From Ga0077555 sp046154645 (lineage in GTDB: Bacteria; Pseudomonadota; Alphaproteobacteria; Rhizobiales; Hyphomicrobiaceae), in contig JBJXDZ010000129.1 in the NCBI GenBank assembly GCA_046154645.1, positions 145,505 to 209,504 of the forward strand: 64,000 bases of DNA, given 5' to 3'. Numbering within the stretch: position 1 is the stretch's first letter; the number at the start of each line of letters is the position of its first letter. Below are positions 1-7,240 of this stretch, piece after piece. Position numbers and translations under genes: made by a program. The notes under the pieces were generated by a model, which was not told where the DNA came from, did not search any database, and was given only the letters and a program-made list of their open reading frames with translations.

Positions 1-259
1 GACCCGACGTCGAGCGAAACCCGACGCCCATCTCCTTGGCCATGATCTGCGCCAACGTCGTCTTGCCGAGGCCCGGTGGTCCGGCGAACAGCACGTGATC
101 CAGCGCATCGCCGCGGGCGCGGGCCGCCTGGATGAACACCTTGAGATTGGCGCGTGCCTGCTCCTGGCCCGTGAAGTCGTCGAGCGACTGCGGCCGGATG
201 GTCGCCTCAAAGGCGTCCGCTTCCTTCTTCGCACCGGTGACGAGACGGTCGTCGCTCAT
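1..259 (-). CDS. ruvB: RuvB Holliday junction helicase, N-terminal part (runs off the window)
   Basis: Translation from the ATG at 259 leftwards gives about 86 residues before the window edge. They contain the typical RuvB opening (RPQSLDDFTGQ) followed by the Walker A loop GPPGLGKTT and the downstream KEMGVGFRSTSG stretch. RuvB is the hexameric AAA+ motor that drives branch migration with RuvA at Holliday junctions in the cytoplasm. The C-terminal sensor and winged-helix parts lie outside the window, so the gene is incomplete only because of the window edge. It is divergent from the LysM lipoprotein at 709. Confidence 0.93.
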   Translation of the reverse strand, partial: MSDDRLVTGAKKEADAFEATIRPQSLDDFTGQEQARANLKVFIQAARARGDALDHVLFAGPPGLGKTTLAQIMAKEMGVGFRSTSG

Positions 260-652
260 CGTGTGCCCCGATTCGGCCGCTGCATCCCGTCGGTTCCATG
301 CAGCACCCGACCGGCTTTGGCAACCGGCTTTGGCTTCAGCGTTGTCTCAGGTGCTGTGTGCAACCGCCTGTACGTCCGGCACATAGATCGCCTATCCGGA
401 CCTGTGCATCATGCACTTGGCCGCTGAAACGTCGCGCGGGCGCCGCGATGTTCCCACAATCAAAGAATACGAAGTTCACATAAATCTCGGTTGCTTCGCG
501 TGCAGATCTCGATTGCCGGGATCCCGCACAGCGTCGGCGCCGGATCCGACGGCGGCCCTGACTGGGCTGCGGGGCCGATGCGGGTCCTGCGTGCGGATCG
601 GCGGCGTCGACAGGGCAGCGGGACGACAGCGGCCAAGGGGGCCCACGAGCCA
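260..652. other. Intergenic region between ruvB and the LysM lipoprotein gene
   Basis: About 390 bases without a convincing gene. Short open frames exist on both strands but lack family features and overlap one another. The region presumably holds the ruvB promoter. The recognisable regulatory element is the CtrA-type box at its right border. Confidence 0.5.
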
Positions 653-682
653 TTAACTGAGCATTAACCTAAAGAGGGTTAA
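653..682. promoter_or_regulatory. CtrA-type box with an extra inverted half-site
   Basis: TTAA at 653-656 and TTAAC at 664-668 are separated by exactly seven bases, matching the full CtrA consensus TTAA-N7-TTAAC. The second half-site also forms a perfect inverted repeat with GGTTAA at 677-682 (TTAACC-N7-GGTTAA). The element ends 26 bases before the ATG at 709. Cell-cycle control by CtrA is established for alphaproteobacteria. Its use here is inferred from the match and the position. Confidence 0.7.
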
Positions 683-708
683 TTCAGCGTGGGTTTAGAG
701 GTGTCCAC

Positions 709-2250
709 ATGTTGCGTGCCATGCGTCGAGTACAGTTGTCCGGAGCGAGCTTCCGCCAGGGGGCCGCGGGTGCCATCGTAGCCGTGACCGTGTCTCTTGC
801 GGGCTGCAGCACCGATATCGGCCGTTTCGAATCCCAGGGCGTCGCCTACAACGGCGACAATGCCCGAACCGCCGTCGCCGGCGCACCGACGCCAAGCGAA
901 CCCATTCGCCGCAACAACGCCGGCATCCCCGTCGAATCCGACCCTGGATATGATCGCCCAGCCGGTGGCGCGCCTTATACGCCGCCGCCAGGAGCCCGCG
1001 AGCCGGCGGTTCGCCTCTCGGGTCTGCCCGATCCCGTTGCGCGTCCTGAGCCTGGCACCACCGCTCCGCCGCCGGCGGCCCGCGCCCGCCCGCTGGCGCC
1101 ACCCGCCGCTCGCGCGCCTGCAGCACCCGCGGCCCCCACCGCCCCCGCTCCGGCCACCGCCGGCCGGCAGGTCCCCACCATCGCCACGACGCCGGGCGAG
1201 ACGATCGAGGTCGCCCAGGGCGATACGCTCTATGGCATTGCCAAGCGCCACCGCGTCGCGATCTCCGAGCTCATGACGCTCAACAACCTGACCAACCCGG
1301 CCATCCGCCCCGGCCAAAAGATCGTGCTGCCGGCTGGCAAGCGCGCCGTCGCCGCCCGTCCTGCTGCAGCTCCGGCCGCGCCGGTCACTGCTGCAGCCCC
1401 CGCGGCGCCGGCACCACCGGTCCGTGCCGCCACACCGGCTGCCCCGGCCACACCGCCATCCGATTGGACCGGCAGCTACACGGTGGCCCAGGGTGACTCG
1501 ATCTATGCCATCGCCCGCCGCCACAAGGTGAAGCCCGACGACCTGCAGTCGATCAACGGCATCACCGATCCCGGCAAGGTTCGACCTGGCACGGTCTTGA
1601 AGGTTCCCGGTGCGCCGGGAGCGCCTGCTGCCGCCGCGCCCCCCGTCGTTGCCGCCGCACCGGAGGCGCCAAGCGCTCCTGCGGCCAAGAAACCGGCCGG
1701 TGGCGCCCGCCCAACGATCATCAATGCGCCGCAGGCTGGCGCCCCCGCCGCGCCTGAGAACCAGCGTGTTGCCGCGCTCAACCCCGGCACCGCCACCGAT
1801 GCGCCAGCGGCCGACGCTGCAGCCCCACAGGCTCCCGCCGCAAAATCCGATGCGCCGAAAGCCTCCGGCGCCTCCCGCTTCCGTTGGCCGGTCAAGGGCA
1901 AGGTCATTGCCGGGTTCGGCCCCCGCCCCGACAACACGCACAACGACGGCATCAATATCTCCGTACCGGCTGGCACTGACGTTCTGGCGGCCGAGAACGG
2001 TGTCGTCGCCTACGCCGGCAACGAGCTGAAAGGCTACGGCAACCTCGTCCTGGTGCGGCACGAGAACAACTGGGTCTCCGCCTACGCCCACAACGACACG
2101 CTGACCGTGAAGCGCGGCGACAAGGTCAAGCGCGGCCAACCGATCGCCAAGGCCGGCAATTCCGGCGCCGTTGACCAGCCGCAAGTGCATTTCGAGTTGC
2201 GCCAGGGCTCCAAGCCTGTCGATCCGATGCCGCACATGGAAGCGAACTGA
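709..2250 (+). CDS. LysM/M23 (LytM) lipoprotein of the NlpD/DipM type, probably non-catalytic
   Basis: A 513-residue envelope protein. It has a lipoprotein signal with lipobox LAGC (Cys33), a long Ala/Pro-rich linker, LysM 1 (about 165-211), LysM 2 (about 257-302) and a C-terminal LytM/M23 fold (about 390-508). LysM domains bind peptidoglycan. Proteins of this build activate amidases or coordinate septal wall splitting. The peptidase ligands look lost: the HxxxD motif reads N412-D-G-I-N416, and HxH reads Q492-V-H494. That resembles the non-catalytic activators NlpD and DipM rather than an active endopeptidase. A CtrA box lies upstream, which fits a division role. Usual rhizobial neighbours surE and pcm are not adjacent; surE is at 37.9 kb. 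Confidence 0.85.
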   Translation: MLRAMRRVQLSGASFRQGAAGAIVAVTVSLAGCSTDIGRFESQGVAYNGDNARTAVAGAPTPSEPIRRNNAGIPVESDPGYDRPAGGAPYTPPPGAREPAVRLSGLPDPVARPEPGTTAPPPAARARPLAPPAARAPAAPAAPTAPAPATAGRQVPTIATTPGETIEVAQGDTLYGIAKRHRVAISELMTLNNLTNPAIRPGQKIVLPAGKRAVAARPAAAPAAPVTAAAPAAPAPPVRAATPAAPATPPSDWTGSYTVAQGDSIYAIARRHKVKPDDLQSINGITDPGKVRPGTVLKVPGAPGAPAAAAPPVVAAAPEAPSAPAAKKPAGGARPTIINAPQAGAPAAPENQRVAALNPGTATDAPAADAAAPQAPAAKSDAPKASGASRFRWPVKGKVIAGFGPRPDNTHNDGINISVPAGTDVLAAENGVVAYAGNELKGYGNLVLVRHENNWVSAYAHNDTLTVKRGDKVKRGQPIAKAGNSGAVDQPQVHFELRQGSKPVDPMPHMEAN

Positions 2251-2284
2251 GGCGGGCCCGCGGCCTGCACAAGAGGTCACGTCG

Positions 2285-3250
2285 ATGGCTTCACCTGCCG
2301 CCGCGACCGCAGCCGACCTCTTGCGCCAAGTCATCGAACTCGAACGCCAGTCGGGTCCGGATGCACCGGATACTTGGGACGTGGTGACCAAATTGCGTCA
2401 GTTGCTGGCCACTTTGCCATCAAGAGACGTCTTTGCGCTGATCGACAGCGTCTGCCACACCGCCGACGATCTCGAAGACGACCAAGGCTATTGGGCCTGC
2501 ATCTCCGAGTTGCGGCACCGGAATGATCACTCAACTTTTGCTGCGTGCGCAACCTGGACGCGCGATGCCCAGGTCGCCCGTCGACGCGCAGCGGCCCATG
2601 TCCTGCGCGACTTCGGGAACTCTGACGGGAAGCGGCGCTTTGCTGCCCCAGCTCAAGCCGTTTTGGAGCCGTTGCTCGAGGACAGCGACGTCACTGTCGT
2701 TACCGCGGCGCTCTATGCCTGTGGCGAATTGAATGTCTGCTCACCTGACGAGTTGGCGCGCTTTGCCAGCCACTCCGATGCGCAGCTCCGCTATGCCGTC
2801 GCCTTCACGCTCGGCGGCCGGCACGATCCGTTATCGACAGGAACACTGATCGACCTCACCCACGACGTCGATGCCAGTGTCCGCAATTGGGCGACGTTTG
2901 GCCTTGCTCAACAGACCGAGGTCGACACGCCCGCAATCAGGGCAGCCCTCCTCGCACGCATCGACGACAGCGATCTTGAACTTGGCGCCGAGATTCGCGG
3001 CGAAGCCCTGATTGGCCTTGCCGCCAGGCAGGATCCGCGTGTCTTGGCGCAGCTGGAACGCGAGCTTGCCGGCGAGTTCCACGGCGCGTGGTGCATCAAA
3101 GCGGCAAGCATGCTTCGCGCACCGAGCCTCGGGCCGTTGCTCGCAGCACTCAAGGCACGGCTCGATCCGGAGGATTTGCACGCATTTGGCGATGAGCTTG
3201 ATGCGGCCATTGCAGCCTGTGGCGGCGCCAATCAAACCTCGGCATCGTGA
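2285..3250 (+). CDS. HEAT-repeat domain protein
   Basis: 321 residues, soluble, with no signal peptide. From about residue 85 the sequence is a run of alpha-helical repeats of HEAT/PBS-lyase style (for example the segments around ALYACGELN, VRNWATFGLAQQ and EIRGEALIGLAARQD), where a charged residue follows a small-residue helix pair. Such solenoids usually serve as protein-binding scaffolds, and no catalytic motif is visible. The ATG at 2285 follows a GAGGT ribosome site and lies 34 bases after the LytM lipoprotein stop, so the two are probably co-transcribed. The binding partner is unknown. Confidence 0.75.
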   Translation: MASPAAATAADLLRQVIELERQSGPDAPDTWDVVTKLRQLLATLPSRDVFALIDSVCHTADDLEDDQGYWACISELRHRNDHSTFAACATWTRDAQVARRRAAAHVLRDFGNSDGKRRFAAPAQAVLEPLLEDSDVTVVTAALYACGELNVCSPDELARFASHSDAQLRYAVAFTLGGRHDPLSTGTLIDLTHDVDASVRNWATFGLAQQTEVDTPAIRAALLARIDDSDLELGAEIRGEALIGLAARQDPRVLAQLERELAGEFHGAWCIKAASMLRAPSLGPLLAALKARLDPEDLHAFGDELDAAIAACGGANQTSAS

Positions 3251-3262
3251 TCCCCGACCGGC

Positions 3263-3628
3263 TCAGCCGCGACCGCGAAAAACGTTGTCCCTGAAGAACA
3301 AACGAAAGGGTGTGGTGCCCGAGCTGGTGCCGTCGAAGGAGCGCCATTTGCCGTTGGCGCACAGCGTGCCGCCTTGCGCTGGCGTGGCCTCGAACTCGAT
3401 ATAGCTCGGATAGACGGCAGGATTGTCGCCGGGCGCCACGGCCATGAACGTGGTCACGCATTTGCTCCCGGTGATGACCGGATCATAGCCCTTGATGACG
3501 AAGCCCCCGCCGCCGGTCGAGGGAAACGTGCTCTGCAGCAGTGGCCAGGAGGCATAGTCCTCGGTGGCGGCAGCGGGCGGCGTGCCAGCCAGCAGGACGG
3601 TCAGGCAGATGAGTTCATGTGGGCGCAT
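3263..3628 (-). CDS. Small secreted protein of unknown function, probable ECF target
   Basis: 121 residues from the ATG at 3628. A signal peptide covers roughly residues 1-22 (hydrophobic core VLLAGTPPAAA). The mature part has a GGGGF stretch, PVITGSKC and a C-terminal LCANGKWR...SSGTTPFR block, with only two cysteines (C57 and C90) that could form a disulfide in the periplasm. I know similar unannotated proteins in rhizobial genomes but no function. The gene is convergent with the HEAT-repeat gene (12-base gap) and divergent from the sigma factor. The promoter-like motif TGAAAC-N16-CGTAC at 3760-3734 lies upstream on this strand. Confidence 0.7.
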   Translation of the reverse strand: MRPHELICLTVLLAGTPPAAATEDYASWPLLQSTFPSTGGGGFVIKGYDPVITGSKCVTTFMAVAPGDNPAVYPSYIEFEATPAQGGTLCANGKWRSFDGTSSGTTPFRLFFRDNVFRGRG

Positions 3629-3733
3629 GGGCAGGGTTCCATGTTGCAGCGCAGTGCTTGAGGCTGACGCCAGGGCGCGCCAGCTGCGCCATCGGTCGCG
3701 ACAGTCTTGCAAAGCCATCGGGTCAGGTGTGAG

Positions 3734-3760
3734 GTACGGATGCCGGTTGCAAAGGTTTCA
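3734..3760 (-). promoter_or_regulatory. Putative ECF sigma promoter for the small secreted protein gene
   Basis: Read on the minus strand: TGAAAC at 3760-3755, a 16-base spacer, then CGTAC at 3738-3734. The same arrangement, TGAAAC-N16-CGTAT, precedes the DUF4394 gene on the other side of the sigma/anti-sigma pair. Matching hexamer and spacing on opposite strands suggest that both are recognised by the locally encoded ECF sigma factor. Confidence 0.6.
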
Positions 3761-3906
3761 TGCCCGCGCAAAATTTTTTCAGTTCGGAACCGCGCCTCCG
3801 CATGGCATTGTCCCGCCGGCTGGCGCGAGCCTCAGGCTCGTCGCGGCCAAAACGAACCGACTGCCCCACCGTCGGCCGCGTGCCGCAACCACTAGACCGC
3901 GAGCCA

Positions 3907-4455
3907 ATGATCACGAGTGCTGCCGACCTCGAGTCTCTGATGCGCCGCGTTGCGACTGGCGATCGCGCCGCGTTCGCAGCCCTCTATGCGGCGACCTCCC
4001 GGAAACTTTACGGTATAGTCCTGCGTATCTTGAAGCGGTCGGATCTGGCCGAGGAGGTGCTGCAGGAAACCTATGTCCGCATTTGGAACAACGCCGCGAC
4101 GTTCGACGCTGGCCGCGCTTCACCGATCACCTGGATGGCGACGATCGCGCGCAACCGGGCCTTGGACGAAGTCCGCAAGGCAGTCCCCGTGTCGATTGAC
4201 GACGTGTCAGGCTTGCACGAAATCCGCGATCCGGAGCCGCTGGCCTCAGAGCACATGGAAAAGGCCGCCGACATGGCCAGGCTCCAGGCGTGTCTCGAAG
4301 CGCTTGGTGCTGAGAAGCGCGACATCGTCAAGCTGGCTTATCTGGAAGGACATTCGCGCGAGGAACTGGGCCGGCGGTTCGGGCATCCGGCGGCAACGAT
4401 CAAGACCTGGCTGCACCGCAGCCTGAAGCAGCTCAAGGCGTGCCTGACATCATGA
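3907..4455 (+). CDS. ECF-family RNA polymerase sigma factor
   Basis: 182 residues. Region sigma-2 (about 22-92) includes the AEEVLQETYVRIW helix and the ITWMATIARNRALDEVRK segment. Region sigma-4 (about 124-176) contains the helix-turn-helix HSREELGRRFGHPAATIKTWLHRSLKQL. There is no region 1 or 3, as is normal for ECF factors. The start at 3907 is preferred: the upstream in-frame Met codons (3760, 3802) would add a low-complexity extension and overlap the divergent promoter. The stop overlaps the anti-sigma gene as ATGA. The factor probably directs transcription from the two TGAAAC-N16-CGTAY sites flanking the locus. Confidence 0.9.
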   Translation: MITSAADLESLMRRVATGDRAAFAALYAATSRKLYGIVLRILKRSDLAEEVLQETYVRIWNNAATFDAGRASPITWMATIARNRALDEVRKAVPVSIDDVSGLHEIRDPEPLASEHMEKAADMARLQACLEALGAEKRDIVKLAYLEGHSREELGRRFGHPAATIKTWLHRSLKQLKACLTS

Positions 4456-5168
4456 CCACGGCAGACGACATCGATGCACTGGCCGGCGAGTATGTGCTCG
4501 GCACACTCGACGCGGGCGAACGTGCCGCGGTTGCCGCGCGTCGACTGCGCGAGCCATCGCTCGAGGCTGCCATCCGGGACTGGGAGCAACGGTTGGCGCC
4601 GCTCGATGCTGCGACGCCCGGTGCTGAGCCGCCGGCCGGCCTGTTCGAGAAGATTGAGGCCCGCATCGGGACGGCGGGCACGTCCGACGGACGCATCGTC
4701 GAGATCGCGGCACTGCGCCGCCGCCTCAAGACGTGGCGCAACCTCGCGATTGCGGCGTCTGGCCTTGCGGCCTCGCTGGTCATGGTGATCGGCCTGCGCG
4801 AAACCGTCTATCGGGACGCGCCGCAGAGCTATGTCGCCGTGTTCCAGAAGGACGACGTGCTGCCCTCGTTCTATCTGACCATCAACCTGAAGACCCGCGA
4901 GCTGACCGTGCGCCCGGTCGATGCGCAGAAGCAGCCGGGCAAAACCTATCAGCTGTGGATTGCCTCCGAGCAGCTCGGGCCGGCACCGCAGTCGCTCGGT
5001 CTTGTCGACGAGAACCTGGGGCCAACGCGCAAGCAGCTGACCAGCTACGATGCCAACCTGCTGCAGCGGGCTACCTTCGGCGTTAGCCTGGAGCCGGCTG
5101 GCGGTTCACCGACGGGACGTCCGACCAGTCCAGCGCTGCACGCCAAGTTGCTGCCCGTGACGCAGTGA
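4452..5168 (+). CDS. Anti-sigma factor, RskA-like, membrane-anchored
   Basis: 238 residues. A cytoplasmic N-terminal region begins ALAGEYVLGTLDAGERAAV, typical of RskA/anti-sigma-K N-termini, and lacks the zinc HxxxCxxC motif. A single membrane helix lies at about 97-117 (LAIAASGLAASLVMVIGL). An extracytoplasmic RskA C-terminal domain spans about 125-235, including YQLWIAS. The ATG overlaps the sigma stop by four bases, so the two are translationally coupled. The protein should hold the sigma factor at the membrane until an unknown periplasmic signal releases it. An alternative ATG four codons upstream (4440) is less likely. Confidence 0.9.
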   Translation: MTTADDIDALAGEYVLGTLDAGERAAVAARRLREPSLEAAIRDWEQRLAPLDAATPGAEPPAGLFEKIEARIGTAGTSDGRIVEIAALRRRLKTWRNLAIAASGLAASLVMVIGLRETVYRDAPQSYVAVFQKDDVLPSFYLTINLKTRELTVRPVDAQKQPGKTYQLWIASEQLGPAPQSLGLVDENLGPTRKQLTSYDANLLQRATFGVSLEPAGGSPTGRPTSPALHAKLLPVTQ

Positions 5169-5213
5169 TCGGCCGCGGTAAAACCGGCGTCGCTTGGAAA
5201 AAATCAACGACCC

Positions 5214-5240
5214 TGAAACTCTCCTGCCATGCCCCCGTAT
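5214..5240 (+). promoter_or_regulatory. Putative ECF sigma promoter for the DUF4394 gene
   Basis: TGAAAC at 5214-5219, a 16-base spacer and CGTAT at 5236-5240 sit about 46 bases before the DUF4394 start codon. The layout is identical to the minus-strand motif at 3760-3734. Confidence 0.6.
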
Positions 5241-5276
5241 CTCCGACAGCTCAACGGTTGAGCCAAGCAGATACGG
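5235..5276 (+). promoter_or_regulatory. Two-tier stem-loop directly before the DUF4394 ribosome site
   Basis: Outer arms CCGTATCT (5235-5242) and AGATACGG (5269-5276) pair perfectly. Inside them GCTCAAC (5249-5255) and GTTGAGC (5257-5263) pair around a single base. The 3' arm runs into the Shine-Dalgarno-like CGGAGA at 5274-5279, so folding could limit ribosome access. The left arm also contains the putative -10 box, so only part of it may be transcribed, or it may be a protein-binding site in DNA. Confidence 0.5.
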
Positions 5277-5285
5277 AGACTTGAG

Positions 5286-6089
5286 ATGCGTGTCGAATTT
5301 GCAGTGAAGACGAGCGCCCTGGCGCTGGGTGCAGCCCTTGCCGTAGCCACTGGCGCGACGGCCGCGAGTGCTGCAACACTGGCAGGATTGCAGGACGGCA
5401 ACACCATTGTGTGGATCGATACGGAGCAGAAGAAGGTCACCGGCTCGGTGCCGTTGGCCGGCAATGCGACCCTGGTCGGCATCGATGTGCGCCCGAAGGA
5501 CGGCATGCTTTATGGCGTGACCCCGAGCGGCGCCATTGTCATCGTCGATGCCAAGACCGGCAAGTGGGAGGCCAAGAGCCAGCTCTCCGAGGCCCTGCCT
5601 GCCGGCGCCGCCGTCACCATCGATTTCAACCCCGTCGCTGACCGCATGCGCATTCTGACCAGCACGGGCCTCAGCCTGCGCGTCAACGTTGACGACGGCA
5701 AGGCGGTGGTCGACGGTGCGCTCAAGTATGCCGAGACCGATGCCGCAAAGGGCAAAACGCCGAATGTCACGGCGGGCAGCTACACCAACAGCTTCGCCGG
5801 CACCAAGGAAACCGCGCTCTACGATATCGATGTCGCGACCGGCATGTTCCTCAAGCAGGCCCCGCCCAATGATGGCATCCTGACGACTGTTGGTCCGCTC
5901 GGCATCAAGATCGAGGGTCCGATCGCGTTCGATATCTGGTCGGATGGCAAAGGCATGAACGTCGGTTGGCTGCTGGCCTCCGGCAACCTGTATTCGATCG
6001 ATATTGCCACTGGTGCGGCCAAGGCCGTCGGCCCGATCGCTGGCCTCAAGGGTGCTGTGCGTGACATGGCAATCCTGCCCGCAATGTAA
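5286..6089 (+). CDS. Secreted DUF4394-family protein
   Basis: 267 residues. A signal peptide of about 29 residues (ALALGAALAVATGATAASA) precedes a DUF4394-type domain that fills the rest, with short beta-propeller-like repeats (LYGVTPSGAIVIVDAKTG, TALYDIDVATGMF, LYSIDIATGAAK) and the segment IDFNPVADRMRI. The biochemical role of the family is not established. A periplasmic or extracellular structural or binding role is an inference from the repeats. Its place right after the anti-sigma gene and the TGAAAC-N16-CGTAT motif mark it as a likely output of the ECF system. Confidence 0.85.
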   Translation: MRVEFAVKTSALALGAALAVATGATAASAATLAGLQDGNTIVWIDTEQKKVTGSVPLAGNATLVGIDVRPKDGMLYGVTPSGAIVIVDAKTGKWEAKSQLSEALPAGAAVTIDFNPVADRMRILTSTGLSLRVNVDDGKAVVDGALKYAETDAAKGKTPNVTAGSYTNSFAGTKETALYDIDVATGMFLKQAPPNDGILTTVGPLGIKIEGPIAFDIWSDGKGMNVGWLLASGNLYSIDIATGAAKAVGPIAGLKGAVRDMAILPAM

Positions 6090-6112
6090 CGGGCGGCGAC
6101 ATGCGAACACAG

Positions 6113-6144
6113 CAACGCGGGGGCGGTCAGCCGCTCCCGCGTTG
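6113..6144. terminator. Strong hairpin between convergent genes
   Basis: CAACGCGGG (6113-6121) pairs with CCCGCGTTG (6136-6144). The inner GCGG/CCGC extends the stem around a 4-base loop TCAG, giving about 14 pairs with one G-U. It lies between the stops of the convergent DUF4394 and deacetylase genes and could terminate both. No clear U-tract follows. Confidence 0.6.
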
Positions 6145-6182
6145 TGCCGTTGTGAACCCCAGGGCCAAGCTCGTTGTCGCGC

Positions 6183-7121
6183 TCAGCCCCGCATGCCTGC
6201 TTCGCGCCGCACGTGCCGCGCCACATCGGCGTGGGTTGCGAACCAGATGCCGGGATGGGAACGAATGTGGCGGACCAGTTCATCGAGAATCTGGATGCGG
6301 CTGCCGTGCCCGATGACGTGCGGGTGCATGGTGAGCAGGAACAGGCCGCCGGGCCCCGACTGGTGGACGCTGTCGAACTCGCGCTGGAAGACTTCCAGCA
6401 CGCCCGCGGGGGGCGTATAGGGGCGCGCGGTGCCGAAGCGGTCCATGCTGAGATACGGCGCGTCGTCACGGATCCACTCGACCGGGAGCTCGGCGACGCC
6501 GGTTGCCGCGCCGTCCTCGAGCAGCTCATAGGGGTCGTCGTCGGCCATCAGCGAGCTGTCGTAGATCAGCCCCATCTCGCGCGTGATGGCGAGTGTGTGC
6601 GGACTGAAGTCCCACGATGGCGTTCGAATGCCGACGGGCCTGACACCCGTGATCTTCTCCAGCGTTTCTGACGCGCGCAATTGCAACTCGCGCTCGTCTT
6701 TCGGCGGCAACTGGCTGTTCAACTCATGGATCCAGCTATGGATCGCGACCTCATGGCCTTCCTTGACGTTGGCGCGCTGCTCGTCTGGATGCAGCAACGC
6801 GATCACACCGGGCACGAAGAACGAGGCCTTGATGTCGTACTTGGCCAACAGCTTGCGGATACGCGGCACGCCAACGCGCGCACCATATTCGCCAGCGCTG
6901 AGACGGCCGGGGGAATCGTGCCCCCAACGCAGGGTTTGTGTCTCGTGATCGGAATCGAACGACAACGCCACAGCCGTATGCGCACCACCCGGCCAGGCCT
7001 TCGGTCGCAGCGATCGGCCGGCCCGCACCTTCTCGACGATCTTGCGCCATTTCTCTTCCGGCCATCGCCAGGCCTCGGGTTGCTCGGGCAGGCTCGTTGG
7101 CGATTTGGGTTTGCTGGCCAT
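6183..7121 (-). CDS. Polysaccharide deacetylase (NodB/CE4)-family hydrolase
   Basis: 312 residues with no signal peptide, so probably cytoplasmic. The NodB-homology fold shows the motif SFDSDHE (D56, D58), the metal-binding H128-x3-H132 in IHSWIHE, the GIRTPSWDFS loop and the C-terminal LLTMHPHVIGHGSR. Cytoplasmic members of this group include PuuE-like allantoinases and other amide hydrolases, so an amidase on a small molecule is as likely as a sugar deacetylase. It lies 119 bases downstream of the SDR at 7241, on the same strand as the hydantoinase/oxoprolinase genes, which also fits C-N bond hydrolysis. The substrate cannot be read from sequence. Confidence 0.85.
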   Translation of the reverse strand: MASKPKSPTSLPEQPEAWRWPEEKWRKIVEKVRAGRSLRPKAWPGGAHTAVALSFDSDHETQTLRWGHDSPGRLSAGEYGARVGVPRIRKLLAKYDIKASFFVPGVIALLHPDEQRANVKEGHEVAIHSWIHELNSQLPPKDERELQLRASETLEKITGVRPVGIRTPSWDFSPHTLAITREMGLIYDSSLMADDDPYELLEDGAATGVAELPVEWIRDDAPYLSMDRFGTARPYTPPAGVLEVFQREFDSVHQSGPGGLFLLTMHPHVIGHGSRIQILDELVRHIRSHPGIWFATHADVARHVRREAGMRG

Positions 7122-7240
7122 GATGGCAACTCCGCAGTTCGGGCGTTCTCGGAAAGACGGTGCAGTCTAGGCGCGGTCGTGATCCGCTGGAAGTCTTTGG
7201 CTGGTCGGCTGGCATGCTGTGACGCGCCGTCTATCAAAGC

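Noticed and set aside
679..2391. 570-codon open frame opposite the LysM/LytM lipoprotein gene
   Set aside because: It is a mirror of the Ala/Pro-rich coding strand in high-GC DNA. It is Arg/Gly-rich with no family features, while the plus frame has two LysM domains and a LytM fold.
3786..3811. GGAAC upstream of the sigma gene as an EcfG-type promoter
   Set aside because: No CGTT at the expected 16-17-base spacing, so the match is to the -35 part only.
3760..3906. Longer start for the ECF sigma factor
   Set aside because: The extension has no sigma homology and would overlap the divergent TGAAAC-N16-CGTAC promoter.
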